DNA of 5,774 bases from Deltaproteobacteria bacterium UBA5754 (GTDB lineage: Bacteria; Desulfobacterota; Dissulfuribacteria; Dissulfuribacterales; UBA5754). The number at the start of each line of letters is the position of its first letter. The first letter of the stretch is position 1. Location: NCBI GenBank assembly GCA_002419025.1, contig DIFG01000087.1, forward strand, positions 48,010 to 53,783, read 5' to 3'. The notes beneath the pieces are model-generated. The model ran no database searches, had not been told where the DNA came from, and saw only the letters and a program-made list of their open reading frames with translations. The translations under genes were made by a program, and so were the position numbers. Positions 1-5,590 of the stretch are shown here, in pieces.

Positions 1-66
1 CTGGGACTTTTTACGAGACCATCATGTGTCCTCTGTGGTGAAAAGATCTTTCCATCTTCTCTGACA

Positions 67-591
67 TCAGTCCGCCTGGCTCGCCGCCGGCGGCTGGAAG
101 ACCAGGGGCCTTGCAGCGAGCTCCCTGTCGATCATGAAAAGACCGCCGGGGGATCCGCCGGCCAGTTTGAGCTTCTGGACAACGGCATTCACCGATGCCT
201 CTTCCTCCACCTGTTCAGAGATGAACCACTGGAGGAAGATCTGGGTGGCGTGATCCCTTTCCGAAACGGCAAGGTTCATGATGTCGTTGATCCTCCTGGT
301 CACGTCCTCCTCATGATGAAGGGCGTCCTCGAAGGCCTCGATCGGGGATGCCCACTCGGTTTTCGGAGCGGGGATCGAGTCCATGACCACCCGACCCCCA
401 CGCTCGACGATGTAATCGTAGAACTTAGTGGCATGGAGAACCTCTTCCTGTGTCTGGCTCTTCATCCATTGGGATGCGCCGGCCAGATCGATGGAATCGA
501 AATAGGCCGCCATGGAATAATAGACATAGGAGGAGTAAAGCTCCCAGTTGAGCTGCCTGTTCAGGGCCTCTTCAATCGATTTGGAAAGCAT
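67..591 (-). CDS. ftnA: Bacterial non-haem ferritin (FtnA type)
   Basis: Cytoplasmic iron-storage protein that oxidises Fe(II) at a ferroxidase centre and stores it as a ferric mineral in a 24-subunit shell. The 174-residue length and four-helix pattern fit bacterial FtnA. The ferroxidase ligands are at the positions known from E. coli FtnA: E17 and Y24 in helix A, E50 and H53 in the EExxH stretch of helix B, E94 in helix C, and Q127 and E130 in helix D. No haem-binding methionine of the bacterioferritin type is evident. The last 15 or so residues (RPLVFQ onward) form a proline- and alanine-rich tail. The gene starts 6 bases after the desulfoferrodoxin stop, and its GGAAGGG-like ribosome site lies within the end of that gene, so the two are probably translationally coupled. 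In this setting it would remove free iron during peroxide or superoxide stress. It is the last gene of the visible operon. Confidence 0.95.
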   Translation of the reverse strand: MLSKSIEEALNRQLNWELYSSYVYYSMAAYFDSIDLAGASQWMKSQTQEEVLHATKFYDYIVERGGRVVMDSIPAPKTEWASPIEAFEDALHHEEDVTRRINDIMNLAVSERDHATQIFLQWFISEQVEEEASVNAVVQKLKLAGGSPGGLFMIDRELAARPLVFQPPAASQAD

Positions 592-597
592 GGCCTT

Positions 598-972
598 CTA
601 TCCCTTCCAGAGCCCGTGGATGTTGCAGTATTCACGGGCAGTGATTGTTGCGGCCTCGATACAGAATAGGGCCTCCGGCTTGTCCCCGGGTTTCAGAAAC
701 TGCCTGTAGGCCCTTCCGTCCGCGATGACCTCGATCCACTCGATGTAGTGCTTCTCCTCCATGGGATGGGCAACGCTTCCCACCTTGACGAGGAGACCCC
801 CCGCAGTCTTTTCGACCACCGGGACGTGCTTCTCCTTGGCCGCGTCCACGGTGTTTTCCTCCATGAGCTTCATGGGCTGGCCGCAACAGACCAACTGGCC
901 GACCCCTTCGTGGACCATCTCCACTATGTTTCCACAGACCTCGCACTTGTAGACCTGAAGCCGTTTCGTCAT
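598..972 (-). CDS. dfx: Desulfoferrodoxin, class I (2Fe) superoxide reductase
   Basis: Cytoplasmic superoxide reductase that reduces superoxide to hydrogen peroxide without releasing oxygen, usually taking electrons from rubredoxin. At 124 residues it has both domains of the 2Fe class. The N-terminal desulforedoxin domain has four cysteines for centre I (C10, C13, C29, C30). The C-terminal domain has the complete catalytic centre II: H49, H69, H75, H119 and C116. E47 and K48, the residues next to the active site, are also present. These positions match the published numbering of the Desulfarculus (Desulfovibrio) baarsii enzyme. An AAGGAGA ribosome site lies 6 to 7 bases before the ATG. The gene lies between the octahaem cytochrome and ferritin. 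Its peroxide product would be handled by the peroxiredoxin in the same operon. No rubredoxin gene is visible in the window. Confidence 0.97.
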   Translation of the reverse strand: MTKRLQVYKCEVCGNIVEMVHEGVGQLVCCGQPMKLMEENTVDAAKEKHVPVVEKTAGGLLVKVGSVAHPMEEKHYIEWIEVIADGRAYRQFLKPGDKPEALFCIEAATITAREYCNIHGLWKG

Positions 973-993
973 GTCTTTTCTCCTTTTTGATGT

Positions 994-1027
994 CCGCCCC
1001 TCCCCTTTAACAGGAGGGAAAGGGCGG
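994..1027. repeat. GC-rich inverted repeat between the octahaem cytochrome and dfx
   Basis: CCGCCC (994-999) is complementary to GGGCGG (1022-1027), and inside it CCCTCC (998-1003) can alternatively pair with GGAGGG (1013-1018). On the minus strand the structure ends about 20 bases before the dfx start codon and is followed by an A-rich stretch and the ribosome site, not a T-run. It does not look like an intrinsic terminator. It could be a processing or stabilising hairpin that sets cytochrome and dfx levels separately. Confidence 0.45.
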
Positions 1028-1043
1028 AGTTGTTATGCTCGAA

Positions 1044-2564
1044 CTATTTCGTCTTTTTTACAGGTACCTTCACATCCTTGTGGGCGGCATCGAGGAATGA
1101 CACCCAATCGGCCATCTGCTGGAGATTCTTTGAGAGATACCACCTTCCGTCGGCAAACACCCCGTAGTCGGCACCGCCCATGGCTGAAGCAAAACGGGTG
1201 GAGTTGGCATAGAAGAGCCACTGTTCGACCCACATGCGCTCGATCGCCTCGTTAAAGATACTGTCCTTCTGGGCAAGACCCTTTGCAAGGCCTTTTTCCC
1301 ACGCGGACAGGAGGATCTTGGTGGCCGTAAGTGTCATTTCGTTCGTGGTCTTGATGGTGTTCTCGATCCGTTCGTACTGGCCGTTGACCCACTGGGCGCC
1401 GTGACACTGAAGACAGATGGCCTGCATGGCTGCACGCCTCTTGCCCTGTTCCTTTTCGTCGATTAGGAAGGCGGCAGCCGGCTCACCGGTGAGTTCAGCT
1501 GGAAGCGGAAGCCCTGCCTTGTTGACAATGACCGTGGTATCAGGGCCTTTCGGATGGGCTGTGGCGTAAATAAGACCGAAGAGACGCCACGGGCTCCGGT
1601 CGTTCATCTGGTGGCTTCGCTTTGCCACCACATCGCCCGATTCATTCACGATGAGGCTTGCGTGACAGGTCGCACACGTGGGCGCGGTGAAGTCCTTGCC
1701 AACGGTCCACGGGACCGCGTCAAAGTTCCACTTGTCTCCCATGGATTCGTAGATGTTTCCATGCTTGCTCACCTGATAGACCTTGTACGCAGGGACGTCC
1801 GGTCCCTTGTGGCACTCGGAACAGGTGGCCGGCTTTCGCGCCATCTCGATGGAAAAGGCATGACGGGTGTGGCAAGACGAGCAGGAGCCCTCGGATCCGT
1901 CCGGATTCAGCCTGCCCACCCCGCCGTTCGGCCAGCCGGAGAGGACAGGAAAAGACATCTCGCCCATGGAGGTCTCCCGGGCCTCCATGCCTTTCACCTC
2001 GATCCTGGTTCCATGACAATAAAGGCAGGAATCCTCCTGGGTAAGGCCATCCACCTTGGTCGCGACCGCCTTGCCTCCATGAAAGTCATAGACGCTATTG
2101 GACGTATCCACCAGGTCCTTGAAAACGGGGTTTTCCATCAGGTTTCCGTAGGCCTGGGACATGATGTTCTGGCCGTACTCCGCCACCTCCTGGGGGTGGC
2201 AGGCCGCACAGTCCCTGGGGCTCACCACGATGTGGACCTGGAAACCATTGTGCTCGAATGTATCCTTGTGCCCGGCCGCATTCACGGTATGGCACTCGGC
2301 GCACCCCACAACCACGCCTTCCATACCCTCCGGGACGGCAGAGGCGGACATGCGCCGCTCGAGTTCCGGTTTCTTCAACGCATCCTGGGGGGTCACATGT
2401 GCATGACGTCCCTTTTTCCAGTCGGCAACGATTCCGGGGGTGACCATCTCATGACATCCGATACAGGTCTGGGTGGCCTCACTCATGGTTGCCGCAAGGG
2501 ATTCGGCATCGGGAAGACCAAGGGCAACGGCACCAGCAAAGAGACACACGGACAATCTTCTCAT
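1044..2564 (-). CDS. Exported octahaem cytochrome c, hydroxylamine oxidoreductase (HAO) type
   Basis: Predicted periplasmic octahaem cytochrome of the HAO-like family. Members either oxidise hydroxylamine or hydrazine, or work in reverse, reducing nitrite or hydroxylamine to ammonium. The 506 residues contain exactly eight CXXCH haem sites, at 34-38, 88-92, 119-123, 180-184, 228-232, 248-252, 297-301 and 384-388. An N-terminal signal peptide (MRR, then a hydrophobic run, likely cleaved near residues 24-26) precedes the first haem. After the last haem comes a cysteine-free helical region (about 390-490), as in HAO. The H318-x-x-NDRSPW stretch before the last haem may contribute an active-site or distal residue. 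Oxidative HAO has a C-terminal tyrosine cross-linked to the catalytic haem. Y452, Y467 (in GADY) and Y476 are candidates, but I cannot assign one without an alignment. An AAAGGAG ribosome site lies about 7 bases before the ATG. The gene follows the five-haem cytochrome by 21 bases, which suggests an electron-transfer pair. The substrate is not determined by the sequence. Confidence 0.88.
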   Translation of the reverse strand: MRRLSVCLFAGAVALGLPDAESLAATMSEATQTCIGCHEMVTPGIVADWKKGRHAHVTPQDALKKPELERRMSASAVPEGMEGVVVGCAECHTVNAAGHKDTFEHNGFQVHIVVSPRDCAACHPQEVAEYGQNIMSQAYGNLMENPVFKDLVDTSNSVYDFHGGKAVATKVDGLTQEDSCLYCHGTRIEVKGMEARETSMGEMSFPVLSGWPNGGVGRLNPDGSEGSCSSCHTRHAFSIEMARKPATCSECHKGPDVPAYKVYQVSKHGNIYESMGDKWNFDAVPWTVGKDFTAPTCATCHASLIVNESGDVVAKRSHQMNDRSPWRLFGLIYATAHPKGPDTTVIVNKAGLPLPAELTGEPAAAFLIDEKEQGKRRAAMQAICLQCHGAQWVNGQYERIENTIKTTNEMTLTATKILLSAWEKGLAKGLAQKDSIFNEAIERMWVEQWLFYANSTRFASAMGGADYGVFADGRWYLSKNLQQMADWVSFLDAAHKDVKVPVKKTK

Positions 2565-2585
2565 CTCTTTTCTCCTTTAGTGCGC

Positions 2586-3959
2586 CTACTTGGCCACGTT
2601 GACGGCTACAGTTGCTTCGTTCACGAGAATCGGTGCATACTCGCTCGGCGGAACTCCCATGAATTCACCGACCGAACTCGGGACCTGGGTGTAAAAAAGC
2701 CTCGCCTCGACAGTCACCTTGCCGGACGCCCCCTCGGGGACCTTCCATGTGAAGTTCTCGATCTTGGTCTCTCGGGGCCCTATTCGGTAATCGACCTTGG
2801 TGTTGTCAGCCGTGTACCACTGGCAGATAGTCATGCGGCCCTGCGGATCGAAGAAGGGCCGACGGAAGATCCGGGAGCCGTCCGGGACGATGCCGTCCCG
2901 CGAGACACCCTTGTAGCCCGGCACCTCCATGATCTCTCCCATGGCCTGATAGGCAACGGCCTTTGAGTCGGCGATAGTAAACTCCTCACCGACAAACCCC
3001 TTGGGGATCACGGGAAGGATGGCGTCCAATCCCTTTTCGTCCTTCACCCGCACCTCGAGCCAGAACATCCTCTCCTCAGTGGAGCCTGAAGGGATGAAAT
3101 GGCCCGCTTTTCCGTTAAAGAGCTCGATCCGAATGGGTAGTTCCGAACCTGGAGCAACGGTCTGCTTGAGCGGATACACGGCCACATCAACGGTGCCCCC
3201 GAGCTTGGACGGCACATGAGAACCGTGAAAGACGTGATGGGCGATGTTGTTCCACTCCTTGCCCCCAAGCCCGGACTTGCCTGGGGCATGGTACATGTGG
3301 CAGTCCTGACATCGGGTCCCCTCCTTGGCATAAGGGCTGGCCTTCCATTCCCTGTAGGTCTCCTTGACCCAGGCCCCGTATGGGCTCTGCTCGTCGTGAC
3401 AGGTGGCGCATAGCTCCGGGCTTTTAGTGAATTCCGAATAGGCCACGTCGTGGGCCGAGGACTCCACGTCCTTTCTCGGGCCGCGTTTGGTTCCATTAGG
3501 ATCGACCGTGAAGCTGAAGTTGAAGGGAACCGCCTCTGTCGTACCAGTGATGTTGTGACAGATCTCGCAGCTCACACCCTCATTCACCCTCGTTCCCGCT
3601 GAGACGGGCTTGGGGGGGATATCTCCAGTGAGATATGCGAGCGGCCCATGACAAGCGATACACCCACTCTTTACGCCCGCTACCTTTTCGAGTTTTTGCG
3701 AATGGGGAAGGGCGAGCTTGAAGTACTCGATCTCGTCCCATTCATGGGTGTAGGACTGGGACATGAGACTCTGCTTCCATTCCTGGTAGATCTCCTTGTG
3801 ACACGTCCCGCAGTAATTCGGCTTCTCGAAATCCTCGTACTTGAATTTGCCTTCTTGGCTGCCCTGGGCCAGATTCCCGGAAAACATCCCAGCGACAATG
3901 CATCCGACAGCAACTCCCACCCACTTCACCTTTCCCGCACCTGCTTCCTTTCTGCTCAT
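2586..3959 (-). CDS. Exported five-haem c554-like cytochrome c with C-terminal beta-rich region
   Basis: Predicted periplasmic, possibly membrane-anchored, electron-transfer protein and probable redox partner of the octahaem protein encoded next. Numbering starts at the chosen ATG (457 residues). Residues 1-33 form a signal sequence (SRK start, then hydrophobic WVGVAVG to MFSG); C20 lies in this segment, but a lipobox is not convincing. Five CXXCH sites follow: 50-54, 100-104, 131-135, 184-188 and 217-221. The CHKEIYQEWKQS and GVSCEICH stretches resemble cytochrome c554 family proteins. A histidine cluster (H241, H242, H245, H248; HHVFHGSH) probably supplies distal haem ligands. The remaining 200 or so residues have no haem site and read as beta-rich, with a GHFIPSG motif. 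A start 42 bases upstream (4001, 471 residues) is possible and has a GGAG before it. I prefer 3959 because AAGGAGGAG lies 9 bases upstream and the signal peptide is then well shaped. The exact subfamily is uncertain. Confidence 0.85.
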   Translation of the reverse strand: MSRKEAGAGKVKWVGVAVGCIVAGMFSGNLAQGSQEGKFKYEDFEKPNYCGTCHKEIYQEWKQSLMSQSYTHEWDEIEYFKLALPHSQKLEKVAGVKSGCIACHGPLAYLTGDIPPKPVSAGTRVNEGVSCEICHNITGTTEAVPFNFSFTVDPNGTKRGPRKDVESSAHDVAYSEFTKSPELCATCHDEQSPYGAWVKETYREWKASPYAKEGTRCQDCHMYHAPGKSGLGGKEWNNIAHHVFHGSHVPSKLGGTVDVAVYPLKQTVAPGSELPIRIELFNGKAGHFIPSGSTEERMFWLEVRVKDEKGLDAILPVIPKGFVGEEFTIADSKAVAYQAMGEIMEVPGYKGVSRDGIVPDGSRIFRRPFFDPQGRMTICQWYTADNTKVDYRIGPRETKIENFTWKVPEGASGKVTVEARLFYTQVPSSVGEFMGVPPSEYAPILVNEATVAVNVAK

Positions 3960-3968
3960 GACCCGAAT

Positions 3969-3977
3969 CTCCTCCTT
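3969..3977 (-). promoter_or_regulatory. Strong ribosome binding site that decides the five-haem cytochrome start
   Basis: The minus strand reads AAGGAGGAG, ending 9 bases before the ATG at 3959. It lies inside the longer reading frame that begins at 4001. Together with the typical signal peptide obtained from 3959, this favours the shorter protein. Confidence 0.7.
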
Positions 3978-3993
3978 TTCTCTGATATGCGCC

Positions 3994-4024
3994 GTGTCCA
4001 TGCCCTCTCCAATGGCTTGGACAC
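3994..4024. repeat. Inverted repeat in the leader of the cytochrome genes
   Basis: GTGTCCA (3994-4000) and TGGACAC (4018-4024) are perfect 7-base complements separated by 17 bases. The structure overlaps the alternative upstream ATG at 4001 and lies just downstream of the possible internal promoter. It could fold in the mRNA leader and mask that start. There is no T-run after it. Confidence 0.4.
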
Positions 4025-4037
4025 AACCTCGTGGCTG

Positions 4038-4066
4038 ATTATAATCTCAATGGAAGAATCATCTAA
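4038..4066 (-). promoter_or_regulatory. Possible internal promoter for the cytochrome, dfx and ftn genes
   Basis: On the minus strand a perfect TATAAT (-10, plus-strand bases 4038-4043) is preceded, after 17 bases, by TTAGAT (-35, 4061-4066), which is a weak match. The -10 is embedded in a 10-base perfect palindrome, GATTATAATC (4037-4046). This could let the cytochrome genes be transcribed apart from perR-prx. Without a good -35 box it remains a prediction. Confidence 0.4.
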
Positions 4067-4070
4067 GCAT

Positions 4071-4114
4071 GATGCCTCTCAAAAACCCGAGATGCCCTGC
4101 CTGGCAGCAGGCAG
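4071..4114 (+). repeat. Dispersed hairpin repeat, copy 1
   Basis: About 44 bases matching a second copy at 5591-5635 in the same orientation, with only a few differences (shared core CTCTCAAAAA, CCCGAGATGCCCTG and CAGGCAGG). The 3' half is a hairpin: CCTGCCTG (4095-4102), loop GCAG, CAGGCAGG (4107-4114). On the minus strand the hairpin comes before a short T-run about 10 bases later, so it could cause partial termination after the peroxiredoxin gene. A family of repeats across the genome is likely but cannot be shown from this window. Confidence 0.7.
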
Positions 4115-4179
4115 GAATGAATGGCGCCCGTGGAGGACGCCGTGCAAAAGCAGATCAGTTTTTTTCAACTGCATAAATG

Positions 4180-4770
4180 TTATTTGAAGTGCTTGGCCAG
4201 ATAGGATGATACACCCTCGTCAGTGGGTTTCATGGCCTCCTCGCCGGGCTTCCAGTTGGCAGGGCAGACCTCTCCATACTTTTCGTGGAACTGGAGGGCG
4301 TCAAGGACCCGGAGGGCCTCGTCAACACTCCGCCCAATAGGAAGATCATTCACGACCATGTGCCGGATCTTTCCTTCCTTGTCCACAAGGAAGAGCCCCC
4401 GAAGGGCCAGCCCCCCTTCAAGAAGGACGCTGTAGGCAAGGGAGATGGATTTGGAAAGGTCGGAGATAAGCGGATAACGGATGTTTCCGATGCCGCCCTT
4501 ATCCACCGGCGTGTTCTTCCACGCGAGATGCGTGAAATGGGAATCCACGGAGACACCGAGGACCTCGCAGTTTCTCTTGCGGAACTCCTCAATGGCCTTG
4601 TCAAAGGCAAGGATCTCGGACGGGCAGACAAATGTGAAGTCAAGAGGATAGAAAAAGAGGATGACATACTTGCCCCTGTAAGACGACAGGGAGAGATCCT
4701 GAAAGCTGTTGTCCGGCATCACAGCCGTTGCGGTGAAATCCGGGGCATCTTTGGTCACCATGACGCACAT
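4180..4770 (-). CDS. Typical 2-Cys peroxiredoxin (AhpC/Prx1 family)
   Basis: Cytoplasmic thiol peroxidase reducing hydrogen peroxide, organic peroxides and possibly peroxynitrite. The 196 residues hold the peroxidatic cysteine C49 in FTFVCPSE with T46, the conserved arginine R124 in LRGLFLVD, and the resolving cysteine C169 in GEVCPANWKPGE. The pattern is that of the thioredoxin-linked Prx1 subgroup. The GGIG motif (92-95) is present, but the C-terminal YF motif linked to over-oxidation sensitivity reads YL (190-191), so the enzyme may resist inactivation. No AhpF reductase gene is visible; thioredoxin encoded elsewhere is the likely donor. The start at 4770 is favoured over the nearby ATG at 4761 because AAGGAGG lies 9 bases upstream. 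This ribosome site is within the last codons of perR, and the stop of perR is 5 bases before the start, so the two genes are probably translationally coupled. Confidence 0.96.
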   Translation of the reverse strand: MCVMVTKDAPDFTATAVMPDNSFQDLSLSSYRGKYVILFFYPLDFTFVCPSEILAFDKAIEEFRKRNCEVLGVSVDSHFTHLAWKNTPVDKGGIGNIRYPLISDLSKSISLAYSVLLEGGLALRGLFLVDKEGKIRHMVVNDLPIGRSVDEALRVLDALQFHEKYGEVCPANWKPGEEAMKPTDEGVSSYLAKHFK

Positions 4771-4775
4771 AATGA

Positions 4776-5258
4776 TTATCCTCCTTCTGGTTTTTGGGTT
4801 TTTTCGGTTCCATTATGGAAAATTACTTCATTTTTGGGGTTGTCAGACTGTTCCTCACAGAACCGGCAACGCGGGCAGACACCATCGAATTCGATGTGAC
4901 GTCCCAGGATCTCGTATCCGGAAAGCTCCCTCGGGAGGGGTCCGGCACACCCCGCAACCACATCTTCGACGTCGTCTATGCGGCCACATCTAACACATCT
5001 GACATGGGCATGGGGAGTGGCATTCCCGTCGTAACGGGCCTGACGACCGCATGTTTCCAGTTTACGGATCCTCCCGGACGCAGCAAGGCCTTCCAGATTT
5101 CTATAGACAGTGGCAAGACTGATGTGCGGGAGACGCCTTCTAAGTCTTTCGAAAAGCTCATCGGCTGTGGGATGGGTATCAAGTGACATCAACTCAGAAA
5201 GGAGCATCTCCCTTTGACGGGTCATGCGCGGGAAGATGATTTTCTCTTTTGTGGTCAT
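4776..5258 (-). CDS. perR: PerR-type peroxide-sensing repressor (Fur family)
   Basis: Metal-dependent transcription repressor of the Fur family, most probably the peroxide sensor PerR. The 160 residues show the winged-helix DNA-binding domain with the recognition stretch HISLATVYRNLEGLAASG (45-62) and HPTADELF before it. The structural zinc site has two CXXC pairs, C88/C91 and C128/C131. The regulatory metal site probably uses H29, D77, H83, H85 and D96. Aspartate at position 96 (CGRIDD) aligns with D104 of Bacillus subtilis PerR, where Fur proteins usually have glutamate; this and the peroxiredoxin next door favour PerR over Fur. An in-frame TAA lies 6 bases before the ATG, so the gene cannot start earlier. 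No Shine-Dalgarno sequence is visible before this ATG, nor before the next one at 5225. The last codons (EGG) double as the peroxiredoxin ribosome site. Autoregulation is predicted from palindromes over its own promoter. Confidence 0.92.
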   Translation of the reverse strand: MTTKEKIIFPRMTRQREMLLSELMSLDTHPTADELFERLRRRLPHISLATVYRNLEGLAASGRIRKLETCGRQARYDGNATPHAHVRCVRCGRIDDVEDVVAGCAGPLPRELSGYEILGRHIEFDGVCPRCRFCEEQSDNPKNEVIFHNGTEKTQKPEGG

Positions 5259-5270
5259 AAGTTAGAATGA

Positions 5271-5292
5271 TATTATCTGATAATAATTATTA
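5271..5292. promoter_or_regulatory. PerR/Fur-type operator, two overlapping 7-1-7 palindromes
   Basis: TATTATC-T-GATAATA (5271-5285) is a perfect 7-1-7 inverted repeat. A second unit, TGATAAT-A-ATTATTA (5278-5292), overlaps it by eight bases with one mismatched pair. The 7-1-7 layout and the GATAAT/ATTATC half-sites are those of Fur-family boxes, and overlapping units are common at strong Fur and PerR sites. The operator covers the -10 box of the perR promoter and the likely transcription start, which fits repression by its own product. Confidence 0.8.
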
Positions 5293-5307
5293 TTAACAAA
5301 AAGTCAA
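5280..5307 (-). promoter_or_regulatory. perR: Sigma-70-type promoter of the perR operon
   Basis: Minus-strand TTGACT (-35, plus-strand bases 5302-5307) and TATTAT (-10, 5280-5285) are 16 bases apart, each one base from consensus. Transcription would start near 5273, giving a leader of only about 15 bases before the perR ATG. The -10 box lies within the overlapping operators. Confidence 0.75.
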
Positions 5308-5331
5308 GGATCGAATGTTGTCTACGCGCGC

Positions 5332-5349
5332 AGATCCTGAAACGGATCT
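5332..5349. repeat. Short hairpin upstream of the perR promoter
   Basis: AGATCC (5332-5337) and GGATCT (5344-5349) are perfect complements around a 6-base loop. There is no T-run on either side, so it is not an intrinsic terminator. Function unknown. Confidence 0.35.
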
Positions 5350-5439
5350 TCCGGCAAAACCACAGCTTGATTCAGCATCTAACCTATTTATTTTTTGAGC
5401 TTTTTCCTGCCGCGAGCCGGTTTTTCCTTGTGGCTACCT

Positions 5440-5460
5440 GGCTGTTGCGTATCGACAGCC
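5440..5460. repeat. Short hairpin next to the inverted repeat pair
   Basis: GGCTGT (5440-5445) and ACAGCC (5455-5460) are perfect complements around a 9-base loop, directly before the first copy of the 34-base repeat. It may be part of the same mobile repeat unit. Confidence 0.35.
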
Positions 5461-5461
5461 T

Positions 5462-5495
5462 TGTAGGTCGGGTTAGCGTAGCGTAACCCGACAAC
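5462..5495 (+). repeat. REP-like palindromic repeat, copy A
   Basis: A 34-base unit whose core GTCGGGTTA and TAACCCGAC form a 9-base perfect stem around an 8-base loop (GCGTAGCG). An inverted copy with 33 of 34 identical bases lies at 5531-5564. Similar GGTCGGGTTAGCG-type palindromes are, to my knowledge, frequent in intergenic regions of many bacteria and resemble REP elements mobilised by RAYT transposases. No such transposase is encoded here. Confidence 0.8.
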
Positions 5496-5530
5496 CCAAG
5501 GCCGATCCATGGCGGTGGACACATAGTGTC

Positions 5531-5564
5531 GTTGTCGGGTTACGCTACACTAACCCGACCTACA
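5531..5564 (-). repeat. REP-like palindromic repeat, copy B (inverted)
   Basis: Reverse-complement copy of the 5462-5495 unit with one difference (GTGTAGCG instead of GCGTAGCG in the loop region). With copy A and the 35-base spacer it forms a 103-base head-to-head pair, like the paired REP units called BIMEs, able to fold into one large cruciform or two separate hairpins. Confidence 0.8.
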
Positions 5565-5590
5565 TCTCTACTGCAAAAATCTAAAAACCT

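Noticed and set aside
42..51. AAAGATCTTT palindrome considered as part of a terminator for the operon
   Set aside because: Only a 10-base AT-rich palindrome without GC stem or following T-run on the coding strand.
1554..2966. 470-codon open frame on the plus strand, antisense to both cytochrome genes
   Set aside because: It runs across the octahaem gene, the gap and part of the five-haem gene, has no ribosome site or recognisable domain, and is rich in His, Gly and Arg as expected from mirrored codons of GC-rich genes. The opposite strand has 13 haem sites and signal peptides.
3648..4187. 179-codon plus-strand frame over the five-haem gene start and the prx-cytochrome gap
   Set aside because: It is antisense to the signal peptide and first two haem sites, then runs through the hairpin repeat. 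No protein-like features.
4285..4899. 204-codon plus-strand frame opposite the peroxiredoxin gene
   Set aside because: The minus strand encodes a peroxiredoxin with all catalytic motifs, so this is a mirror frame.
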